Shown: positions 7,835 through 15,268 of the stretch, in pieces
How positions within the stretch are numbered: position 1 is the first letter of the stretch
Layout: each line of letters begins with the position of its first letter
NCBI GenBank assembly: GCA_016926925.1
Contig: JAFGNQ010000072.1
Span: forward strand, 1-20,739
Source of the DNA: Candidatus Aminicenantota bacterium
GTDB lineage: Bacteria; Acidobacteriota; Aminicenantia; Aminicenantales; Aminicenantaceae
Direction of reading: 5' to 3'
DNA length: 20,739 bases
The notes under the pieces: model-generated
What the model was told of the DNA's origin: nothing
The model's input: the letters and a program-made list of their open reading frames with translations, nothing else
Databases searched by the model: none
Translations under genes and position numbers: made by a program

Positions 7835-9490
7835 TTATTCGCTCTTGGAAAAAATCACACCCCGGTACCCGTATTGGGACAGCCCAAAGCCAGAGATTTT
7901 CCCTGTGGTATCTCGATGAAATTTCACCAACCCCCATCCCGCATTAAAATTGTCCTTTCCGAAGGAGGACAGATTTCCCTTTAGGCGCCCGACTTCCAAG
8001 GAAAGCCGCCCTTCTTCGATACGAATGAGCGCCTCCGCGTTCAGTTCATCACTTTTAAATCCGCCCGCGTATTCAATCAATTCATCCTCAGCCATTGCAT
8101 TTTCTTTTTGCTTCTTGTATCTTCCGGCACTGCCCATGGAGGTCAAGTTTGCCCAAACCACTTCTTCCTCTTCCTTTTGCCCGGAAAGCACCCGCAAACG
8201 AATACGACGATCATAATTGATGAATTCCTGGTCGGCGTAAGGGGAGGGCTCGAAGCTCCAATCCGCTGCCTGCGGTTTCAATGCTCCATCCAAGACGGTG
8301 AGGCTGATTTTTCCGCCATAGTCTATTCCAGTATAATCTCCGACAAGCCGTTCCATACATCCCGCATCGATAGGGTTGGCTCTGCTTCTGAGTTCCTTAA
8401 GAGATGCCTTGAGCTGATCCTTGAGGTAGATTTCGGCTATCCGGAAGCAGGCGTTCGCGGGACTGCCCTCAATGACATTTGACAGGCAGATAACGGAAAA
8501 TTTTTGCTCGGGGAAAATGAGAATAAACGCTAGATAACCGACATACCAACCACCATGGGAATAGGTTTTAAGCCCTTTATATTCGTCGACAACAATTCCG
8601 TAGGTATAATTGTTGGGCGAACCGTCGTTAAAAAGAGAGCGGGTCGTCATCATCGGTATCAAATCTTTCCCAAGTGAACCGCTAAAAAAGACTTGAATCC
8701 AACAATACATATCTTCCACTGAAGAGTAAACGGCATCATGTCCGACCAATTGATTGTTGGTCATCCAGTTCCCGTAACCTTCAGGAGAAAGCGCATATCC
8801 GGCTGCTCTTTTGGGAATGAATGTGTCGTAGCTGGTCTGAATCCGAGTATGGCTCATACCGATGGGTTCAAAAATACGTTCTTTCACAAACTCATGAAAG
8901 CTCTTTTTCGAAACCCTCTGAACAATCATAGCTAGAAGTGTATAAGCGGAATTGGAGTATTCGAACTCTTCACCCGGAGTGAAATCCAGGCTTTTCTGCC
9001 GCGCCAGCAGCTCGAGCAGCATATCATGAGTAAACCACTGCGAGTATTCCATATTCATCACTGGATAGAGAGCTTCCGAGTCCCTGATCCCGCTAGTATG
9101 ATGAATCATATCTTTGATTCTAACGGGGCCATAAACTTTCTTCGGTAGCTCGGGAAAAAAATCGGTGACGGAATCGTCAAGACTGAGTTTGCCTTCCATT
9201 GCGAGCATGGCGATACAGGCTGCTGTAAACTGTTTGGAGATAGAGCCAAGCCGGAATACGGTTTGTGTCGTGTTGGGAACTCCAAGCTCCAAACTTGCCA
9301 TTCCATAGGCCTTCTTATAGACGATCTTATCATCTTTAATTATGGCTACAGAGGCACCCTGAGTATGCGTCGAATCGAATTTCTCGAAAAGCTTATCGAC
9401 CTTGACAGTGTTTTCCTCATTGCCCGGCGATAAGCTTACGACAAAGATGAGGGACATAACAAAAAACATCCAAAATTTCTTGAATCTCAC
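7835..9490 (-). CDS. Exported serine hydrolase, class C beta-lactamase/penicillin-binding fold
   Basis: This is a 551-residue secreted protein of the beta-lactamase (AmpC/esterase/D-aminopeptidase) family. A signal peptide (about 1-22) precedes the catalytic domain. All three active-site motifs are seen: Ser83-x-x-Lys86 in LGSISKQFT, Tyr178-Ser-Asn180 in EYSNSAY, and His312-Gly-Gly in YSHGGW, plus the usual HHTSGIRD. The C-terminal 170 residues form a beta-rich extra domain like those common in this family. The start is a GTG: AAGGAG (9498-9503) lies seven bases before it, whereas an in-frame ATG at 9511 lies upstream of this site and has none of its own. Substrates of such proteins range from D-amino peptides to esters, and true beta-lactam resistance should not be assumed. 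The permease remnant at 9677-9970 is upstream in the same direction, so the two may once have been neighbours in one unit. Confidence 0.92.
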   Translation of the reverse strand: MRFKKFWMFFVMSLIFVVSLSPGNEENTVKVDKLFEKFDSTHTQGASVAIIKDDKIVYKKAYGMASLELGVPNTTQTVFRLGSISKQFTAACIAMLAMEGKLSLDDSVTDFFPELPKKVYGPVRIKDMIHHTSGIRDSEALYPVMNMEYSQWFTHDMLLELLARQKSLDFTPGEEFEYSNSAYTLLAMIVQRVSKKSFHEFVKERIFEPIGMSHTRIQTSYDTFIPKRAAGYALSPEGYGNWMTNNQLVGHDAVYSSVEDMYCWIQVFFSGSLGKDLIPMMTTRSLFNDGSPNNYTYGIVVDEYKGLKTYSHGGWYVGYLAFILIFPEQKFSVICLSNVIEGSPANACFRIAEIYLKDQLKASLKELRSRANPIDAGCMERLVGDYTGIDYGGKISLTVLDGALKPQAADWSFEPSPYADQEFINYDRRIRLRVLSGQKEEEEVVWANLTSMGSAGRYKKQKENAMAEDELIEYAGGFKSDELNAEALIRIEEGRLSLEVGRLKGNLSSFGKDNFNAGWGLVKFHRDTTGKISGFGLSQYGYRGVIFSKSE

Positions 9491-9497
9491 TGTCTTG

Positions 9498-9503
9498 CTC
9501 CTT
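9498..9503 (-). promoter_or_regulatory. Ribosome binding site that places the hydrolase start at GTG 9490
   Basis: AAGGAG on the minus strand has a seven-base spacer to the GTG at 9490. It lies inside the longer reading frame that begins at the ATG at 9511, which argues that the longer start is not used. Confidence 0.75.
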
Positions 9504-9676
9504 ATAACCATGTTTTTTTTCTCTTTGTGAGGTAACAGTGTTCAATATGCTTCGCTTCTGGAACAACCGCGTCCTCTGCTCTTCAATCCAATAATCTCAA
9601 AAAGAACTCGATTTGTCCAAAATCCTCTTAATTGATGGGATTTTCAAAGTCAGTTGGTTCCTTTGATGCAACCCTC

Positions 9677-9970
9677 TCATTCGTACTTCAGGGCTTTTAC
9701 GGGATTGGACAGAGCCGCCTTTATGGCTTGAAAGCTAATGGTGAGCAGCGCAACCGTCAATGCAAGAAGAGCCGATAATACGAAAATCCAGGGTTCCAGC
9801 CTCACTCTGTAAGCAAAATTTCGCAGCCATCCGTGCATTAAGAGATAAGCTGTCGGCCAGGCAAAGGCATTTGCGAACAAGACCAGGACGAGGAACTCGT
9901 TGGAAAGAAGCATGAATATTTTTTGACTTGAAGCGCAACTCAGATTCCATTTCGACGAAGTTTCAGTCAT
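9677..9970 (-). pseudogene. 3' remnant of a MacB/FtsX-type permease gene
   Basis: About 85 codons encode the last FtsX core: ASSQKIFMLLSNEF at the front and ALSNPVKALKYE at the end. These line up with residues about 715-801 of the intact permease at 278-2683 (ASVPGIVRLLSREF ... ANPVDALRYE). The KEIGIRKVLG segment that should come before it is lost or scrambled into WNLSC, and the rest of an 800-residue protein is absent. The reading frame stops being recognisable at about 9950, only some 35 bases from the mtgA start. The fragment has no ribosome binding site or start of its own, so it is most likely decayed. An internal deletion or recombination with the neighbouring region is the simplest explanation. 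Confidence 0.8.
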
Positions 9971-9985
9971 AATACGAAGTTCACG

Positions 9986-10747
9986 ATGTTGTTTCCGCGA
10001 ATTCTGAAATCGAAATATCTGTGGCCTTGGATTCCAGCTATAATATTGTCCTTAACGGCCGCTTTTACGATATTTCTTTTCCGAAGCTTGCCTGATGTAT
10101 CCGATTTGAAGGAACACAATCCGAAAACCACGGCACTTATGAATCTGCGCAGTGCGCAGGCAAAAGTAAAAGGAGAAAAATTCATCCCGGACATGACGTG
10201 GATCTCATTCGAAACCATCCCTCAGCTTTTAAAGGATACGGTGCGGATTGCGGAAGATGCGGCCTTTTACTGGCACAAGGGAATCGATTACAACGAGCTC
10301 AAAGAGGCGATCAAGAAGGATTTGCGGGAGAAAAAATTCTCCCGAGGCGGCAGTACTATCACCCAGCAGTTGGCAAAGAACCTCTATCTTTCCACGGAAA
10401 AAAGCCTCATGCGAAAAATCAAAGAGTTATTGATCTCCAGAAGGCTTGAAAAAACTCTGACGAAAGATAGAATCTTTGAGCTCTACTTGAACGTGATTGA
10501 ATTAGGGCCGGCTATTTTCGGCGTCGAGTCGGCTGCATGGCATTATTTCGGACATTCAGTCAGAGCGCTCACCCTGGAAGAAATTGTGCGCCTTGCCGCC
10601 ATCATCCCACGCCCGCTCAGCACTGATCCTAGAAAGGACAGTCCTTGGTTTTGTTGGAGAGGCCGCTGGCTCCTCCACAAACTCAAGCTCTATAAATACA
10701 TCAGCGAGGAAGACTACCAAAAGACCACAGCAGTGTTTGCGGATTGA
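9986..10747 (+). CDS. mtgA: Monofunctional biosynthetic peptidoglycan glycosyltransferase
   Basis: MtgA polymerises lipid II into glycan strands at the periplasmic face of the inner membrane. The 253-residue protein has one N-terminal helix (about 11-32) and a family 51 glycosyltransferase domain. Motif 1 is EDAAFYWHKG with catalytic Glu90, motif 2 is GGSTITQQLAKNLYL (121-135), and the later RIFELYLNVIELG carries the second expected glutamate, Glu165. Length is normal for MtgA (about 240 residues) and no transpeptidase domain follows. No strong ribosome binding site is seen before the ATG at 9986, so the exact start is not certain. The promoter must lie in or next to the permease remnant. A CATAAT at 9968-9973 is only 12 bases from the ATG and has no good -35. 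Confidence 0.93.
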   Translation: MLFPRILKSKYLWPWIPAIILSLTAAFTIFLFRSLPDVSDLKEHNPKTTALMNLRSAQAKVKGEKFIPDMTWISFETIPQLLKDTVRIAEDAAFYWHKGIDYNELKEAIKKDLREKKFSRGGSTITQQLAKNLYLSTEKSLMRKIKELLISRRLEKTLTKDRIFELYLNVIELGPAIFGVESAAWHYFGHSVRALTLEEIVRLAAIIPRPLSTDPRKDSPWFCWRGRWLLHKLKLYKYISEEDYQKTTAVFAD

Positions 10748-10865
10748 TGCTTTCTAAGATCCGGGGACTCCGTTCTTCAATCCCACTGCAGTCGGACTCT
10801 CCACCTGCCAATGGCGGTTTGGAAAAAATGGATTCTGTAAACACGTCCTTATACCTGAGTCCTTC

Positions 10866-10888
10866 TCTCGATTTCTGTTTCATCGAGA
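10866..10888. repeat. Small inverted repeat between mtgA and the tricorn-like gene
   Basis: TCTCGAT (10866-10872) and ATCGAGA (10882-10888) form a 7-base stem with a 9-base loop in the 237-base gap between two converging genes. No T-run follows in either direction, so it is at best a weak terminator or transcript-end hairpin. Nothing else recognisable lies in this gap. Confidence 0.3.
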
Positions 10889-10984
10889 TCATTCGAGTTG
10901 AGATATGTTTTTATGGCCTCATCTTGTGTGCTGTTTCCACAAAAAAGATGTGGTTCTCGCTACGTTTATCGATACCGGTTTCTC

Positions 10985-13900
10985 CTACTTTTTCTTCTTT
11001 TTTTCATGCCAGGTGGAACGGTCCGGTTCCTGGGGTTTTTGAACCTTGCGTGGAGGATTCTTTTCCAGTTGCTCCATAAGAATTTCAACTGCTTTTTCCA
11101 GGCTGGGATCTCTTCCCTGGGCAACCAGCTCCGGTCTATCCAGGATTTCGATATCGGGAGCTACGCCCAGCCCTTCTACGGTCCATTCGCCATCCGCACT
11201 TATGAATCCGAAAGTGGGCACGCCCAGATATCCTCCATCCACCAAGCCTGCATTCCCCGAGAGGCCGACCAGTCCGCCCCAGGTCCGGGTACCGATCAGG
11301 GTTCCGAGTTTCAGTTTTTTGAAGTAATAGGGGAACGCGTCGCCTCCGGATCCTGCGTTGTAGTTGATAAGCATAGCCTTTGGTCCCTCATTCGCTACTT
11401 CCGGGACCTGGGTCATTTTGAGCCCTTCACGGCCGATATAATTCAGAATACTGCGGCTCAATAGATTGATCATGACATCCGGAATGAACCCGCCGCCATT
11501 GTATCGCTCATCGATAATGAGGGCATCTTTGTGCTGAAATGCATACATCCCTTTGAAGAGTTCTTGATTGCCTTCGATAGACGTGTTGGGGACATGGATA
11601 TATCCTATACGCCCGCCTGACAGCCTGTCCACCATCTGGCGCCGTGTACGCACCCAGTTCAGGTAGAAGAGCTTATGCTCGTTTGAAACGGGCGTGATCC
11701 AGTATTCCCGGGCTCCCTCTGCTGTAGGGGCATCGTTCACAACGATAGAAATCTTTTTGCCGGCAGTATTCTCCAAAAACTCATATGGATTGTTTTTGAT
11801 CGATACATCCCGGCCGTTAAGCCGGATGAGAAAATCTCCGGGTTTGACAAGAATGCCTTGTTCGGTCAGAGGAGAACGCGCGTCTTCGTTCCAGTTTTCA
11901 CCGTCAAGGATTTTGTCGATGATGTATCGCCCGGATTTGATGTCGGTTTTGAGCTCCGCACCCAACAATCCGGTGTTCACTCGCTCTACTCTGGGGAAAT
12001 CCCCCCAGTTCACGTAGGCATGCCCGACATTGAGCTCTCCCACCATCTCTCCGAAGATGAAATCCAGATCGGCACGGTGGGCTACATAGGGCAGCAGCCG
12101 CCCGTACTTTTCCTTCACTTTAAGCCAATCCACTCCGTGCATGTTCTTGACATAGAACCAGTCACGGTAGATCTTCCAGCCGTCATTGTAGATCTGCTGC
12201 CATTCCGAACGTGGATCGATTTTCATGGTGAGAGAGTCCAGGTTGAGAGCGCCGTCACCCGATTTTTTGTTGGCCTGTATGTCGATGATCCCGTATGTAT
12301 CTTGAGACTGGTACATGAATTTCTTCCCGTCAGCCGATATGGCTCCGTTCCGAATACCTGCAATAATGCTTTCGTCTTTTTTATCGGCAAAGCTGAATCG
12401 ATGCAGGCTTCCGTTGCTGAAATACAGGACCGCGCCGTCAACAGCTGCCAATCCCCTGTAATCCCCGTGAGGGGGGGGGAGGACAATGATGCGGTCGTTG
12501 ATACCGGAAAAATCGATCTCGACGGTCACTTCTTTATTGGATTCTCCCGTCTTGGATTCGTCAGCCTTCTTGCCGATTTTTTTCATTGAACCGGATGTAT
12601 CTTCTTCCACTTCTTTTTTAACTTCTTCCTTGTCATTTTCTTCTTTGATGAGAGGTGCAACTCCGGCGGTAAGAGCCACCGCATGGATACGAGTGGCCTT
12701 GTTATAGACATAATCGAACTCGAAACTGGAGAAACTCAGGTTGAAGCTCCGATCGGAAAGAAACAGGAGGTATTTCCCGTCTGTGCTGAATACAGGCGAG
12801 TAGTCATTATACATGTCATCAGTCAGTTGATAGCTCTTTGCGTCCTTGATCGAGTAAACCCAAAGCGCCAGTTGACCGTTCTCTCCGTCCTTGGTATAAG
12901 CTATCCATCGTGAGTCGGGAGACCAGACATAGTTGGTGATGTCGAAACGACGGGCTTTATCCACTTTGGTCTTCTTCTTGGTTTTGAGTTCGAGGAATTG
13001 CAGGTCTAAATTCTTGTCGGAAAACAGCAGCATGCTGCTATCCGGCGACCACACAGCCGGGTAGCGCCATTCTTTGGAGCCTGTGGTAACCTGGATGGTT
13101 TTGTCGTTATCAGCCTTGTCTATGATATACAGCTCGTACTCTCCGGTCGAATCCGAGTCATAAGCGATGTAGCGGCCGTTCGGCGACCAGGCAGGATTCA
13201 TCTCCCGGACACCCTGGGTTCGAGTCAGGTTATAGGTGATCCCATTCTCCGCCGGAACAGTAAATATATCCCCCCGTGCTTCAAACACGGCCCGCTTCCC
13301 TGTGGGGGATATATCGAAGCTGGCGATAGTGTCTTTCACATTTTTGAAATAGGGAAGAAGAGCGGGAAAATCATAATTGATATTGACCGGAATTTTTTCG
13401 GACAGATAATTCTCCAGGTCGAGTTTAAATAGTTCTCCACCGTTCTCGTAGACCACTTTTCCAGCCTCGCCCGATGGCCAGAGCACGTCGTAGTCGGCAT
13501 GTCGGGTGATTTGGGCGATCTGCTCGGTTTTGAGATCATAAGCAAAAATATTCAAAATCAGTTCTCTATCCGATACAAAATAAATCTTGTCTCCGTACCA
13601 TATGGGATTCTGGTCCGTACCTTCGAATGAGGTCAGACGATTGGAGGTGTTTTCCTCCAGGTCGTAGATCCAAACGTCCTGAGCGCGCCCTCCCTTGTAC
13701 CGCTTCCAGGTCCGAAATTCACGGGAAATGGGTGTATAAACGATTTCATTGCCAGAAGGAGAAAAAGTTCCACCTCCGGCCTCCGGGATTTGAAGCGGGG
13801 TCTCGAGGCCTCCGTCCAAGCGGGCTAGGAAATATTTCCCAATACGAACGCCGTAAGGCGTCCGGTTGGCACGAAACAGGACGGCCTTGCTGTCCGGTGT

Positions 13901-14272
13901 CCAATCCAGCGGGTAATTGTCGAAACCTCCGCGCGGCGGCATTAGGCCCACATCGTTATAAAAAGTCAATTGACGGGGAGTCCCTCCTGAAGCAGGCATG
14001 ACATATATCTGACGGGAACCGGAGTACTCCCCAGAAAATGCGATCCAGCGGCCGTCAGGTGAGATCTTGGGAAAGATCTCGAGCCCTAAGTGCGAAGTGA
14101 GCCGGCGAGCATTTCCTCCTACCGAGGGAACAGACCAGATATCCCCGGCATAGACAAAAACGATCAAATCGCCGTTTATATCCGGCATGCGAATAAGATG
14201 CGCATCATCAACAGCCGGGAGCGATGCTGCCAACCCCCAAATCAAGAGAACCGTTAGAATTGTTTTTTTCAC
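10985..14272 (-). CDS. Exported tricorn-like protease: beta-propellers, PDZ and S41 catalytic domain
   Basis: This 1095-residue protein has the tricorn core protease plan. A signal peptide (about 1-20) is followed by TolB/PD40-type propeller repeats (SPDGRWIAF, SPDSRWIAY) over about 30-680, then a tricorn C1-like region, a PDZ domain (about 775-860), and an S41 peptidase domain (about 880-1070). By alignment in the head with Thermoplasma tricorn, Ser975 in NAGSGGD matches the nucleophile Ser965, Glu1033 matches Glu1023 with the same spacing, and His751 in GHAYV matches His746. A Lys/Glu-rich insert (about 545-590) separates the propeller halves, and the tail ends in a Lys run. The start is a GTG with a full AAGGAGG five bases before it. 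Such proteins degrade peptides. Bacterial members carrying signal peptides act in the periplasm or outside the cell. The coding strand carries a nine-C run near codon 598. Confidence 0.93.
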   Translation of the reverse strand: MKKTILTVLLIWGLAASLPAVDDAHLIRMPDINGDLIVFVYAGDIWSVPSVGGNARRLTSHLGLEIFPKISPDGRWIAFSGEYSGSRQIYVMPASGGTPRQLTFYNDVGLMPPRGGFDNYPLDWTPDSKAVLFRANRTPYGVRIGKYFLARLDGGLETPLQIPEAGGGTFSPSGNEIVYTPISREFRTWKRYKGGRAQDVWIYDLEENTSNRLTSFEGTDQNPIWYGDKIYFVSDRELILNIFAYDLKTEQIAQITRHADYDVLWPSGEAGKVVYENGGELFKLDLENYLSEKIPVNINYDFPALLPYFKNVKDTIASFDISPTGKRAVFEARGDIFTVPAENGITYNLTRTQGVREMNPAWSPNGRYIAYDSDSTGEYELYIIDKADNDKTIQVTTGSKEWRYPAVWSPDSSMLLFSDKNLDLQFLELKTKKKTKVDKARRFDITNYVWSPDSRWIAYTKDGENGQLALWVYSIKDAKSYQLTDDMYNDYSPVFSTDGKYLLFLSDRSFNLSFSSFEFDYVYNKATRIHAVALTAGVAPLIKEENDKEEVKKEVEEDTSGSMKKIGKKADESKTGESNKEVTVEIDFSGINDRIIVLPPPHGDYRGLAAVDGAVLYFSNGSLHRFSFADKKDESIIAGIRNGAISADGKKFMYQSQDTYGIIDIQANKKSGDGALNLDSLTMKIDPRSEWQQIYNDGWKIYRDWFYVKNMHGVDWLKVKEKYGRLLPYVAHRADLDFIFGEMVGELNVGHAYVNWGDFPRVERVNTGLLGAELKTDIKSGRYIIDKILDGENWNEDARSPLTEQGILVKPGDFLIRLNGRDVSIKNNPYEFLENTAGKKISIVVNDAPTAEGAREYWITPVSNEHKLFYLNWVRTRRQMVDRLSGGRIGYIHVPNTSIEGNQELFKGMYAFQHKDALIIDERYNGGGFIPDVMINLLSRSILNYIGREGLKMTQVPEVANEGPKAMLINYNAGSGGDAFPYYFKKLKLGTLIGTRTWGGLVGLSGNAGLVDGGYLGVPTFGFISADGEWTVEGLGVAPDIEILDRPELVAQGRDPSLEKAVEILMEQLEKNPPRKVQKPQEPDRSTWHEKKKKK
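12471..12479 (-). repeat. Nine-C homopolymer inside the tricorn-like gene
   Basis: A run of nine G on the plus strand is nine C in the coding strand, within codons for LPPPH near residue 598. Slippage of one base would stop translation before the PDZ and S41 domains. Such tracts are known contingency sites in other bacteria. Here the reading frame is intact. A role in switching is inference. Confidence 0.6.
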
Positions 14273-14277
14273 AGAGA

Positions 14278-14284
14278 CCTCCTT
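14278..14284 (-). promoter_or_regulatory. Ribosome binding site of the tricorn-like gene
   Basis: AAGGAGG is followed after five bases by GTG and then a typical signal peptide coding sequence. This confirms the GTG at 14272 as the start. Confidence 0.8.
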
Positions 14285-14484
14285 CTCATAACTATAGAAA
14301 GAAAAATTAACATATCAGAAAATGTGTTATTTCCACAAGCTTCCTGGATAGGTGTCCGGATTTCTTTACGGAAGCATTGATGTGTTCTTTGGATGCCAGG
14401 CGATGTCAATTTATGCAGAAAAAAATGGAGGGAAATCGTGAAACTATGATTTGAATGTTATAAGATATATGATAGGAGTTAGGA

Positions 14485-15225
14485 ATGAAAAAATGGGATT
14501 GGCAGATTAAGCTGGGTTTTGTTTTGGTAGCGTTTTCCGTTATCGTCTATTTTGTCCACTATCTTATTTTCAGAGATCCCCACCATATCTTCATCTACTT
14601 GGTGGGAGACATCGCCTTTGTTTTTTTTGAGGTTCTGCTTGTTACGCTGATAATCCATCGCCTTTTAGGCGAGAGGGAAAAAAGAAACAGGTTGAAAAAA
14701 TTGAATATGGTTATCGGGGCGTTCTTCAGCGAAGTCGGTACGGACCTATTGACCTATTTTTCCGACTGTGATCCCAAGCTGGACGAAATCCGAAAGGAAC
14801 TTGTGATCACGCCCGATTGGACAGATGAAGAGTTTACAAAGATCAGCAAGCGCCTCAGGCGTTACGATTACAGTATCGATATCCAGAGGGTGAACCTGGA
14901 AAATGCCCGCAGTTTCCTAAAAAGGCATCGGGATTTTTTGCTCAGACTCTTGGAAAATCCCAACCTTCTAGAGCATGAACAATTCACAGACCTCCTCCAG
15001 GCGGTCTTTCATCTCACGGAAGAGCTGGCCAACCGAGGGGAGATGAAAGACCTTCCGGATACGGATTTCCGACACCTGACCGGAGATATCAAACGGGCCT
15101 ACGTTCAACTGGTTCATCAATGGCTGGATTATATGAGGTATTTGAAGGACAGCTATCCTTATCTCTTTTCTTTGGCCCTCCGGACCAACCCTTTTGATCA
15201 GGAAGCCTCTCCTATCGTGAAGTGA
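14485..15225 (+). CDS. Two-helix membrane protein with helical cytoplasmic domain, function unknown
   Basis: I do not recognise a named family for this 246-residue protein. Two membrane helices (about 10-28 and 36-60) flank a short loop with FRDPHHIFIYLVGD, in which the paired histidines and acidic residue look like conserved positions. A long, charged, alpha-helical domain (about 65-235) follows, with no catalytic motif I can name. Proteins with this N-terminal pattern, helix-FRDxHHIFIYL-helix-VTLIIHRLL, occur in several bacterial and archaeal phyla in my recollection, always as hypothetical. The ATG has AGGAG at 14474-14478 with a six-base spacer. It is divergent from the tricorn-like gene (212-base gap) and converges on the ABC exporter pair (43-base gap), so it is probably a single-gene unit and its neighbours give no clue to function. 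Confidence 0.85.
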   Translation: MKKWDWQIKLGFVLVAFSVIVYFVHYLIFRDPHHIFIYLVGDIAFVFFEVLLVTLIIHRLLGEREKRNRLKKLNMVIGAFFSEVGTDLLTYFSDCDPKLDEIRKELVITPDWTDEEFTKISKRLRRYDYSIDIQRVNLENARSFLKRHRDFLLRLLENPNLLEHEQFTDLLQAVFHLTEELANRGEMKDLPDTDFRHLTGDIKRAYVQLVHQWLDYMRYLKDSYPYLFSLALRTNPFDQEASPIVK

Positions 15226-15268
15226 TCGGGATCGACAGCGGAAACATCGACAGTAAGGATAGGCCTGT

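Noticed and set aside
10744..11079. 111-codon frame running from the mtgA end into the tricorn-like gene
   Set aside because: Its second half is antisense to the protease C-terminus, it has no ribosome binding site and the composition is not protein-like.
11858..12589. A 243-codon open frame on the plus strand inside the tricorn-like gene
   Set aside because: It is antisense to a protein with clear domain structure. No domain or ribosome binding site supports it.
14379..14414. TTGACA on the minus strand upstream of the tricorn-like gene, a possible promoter
   Set aside because: No acceptable -10 lies 16-18 bases downstream.
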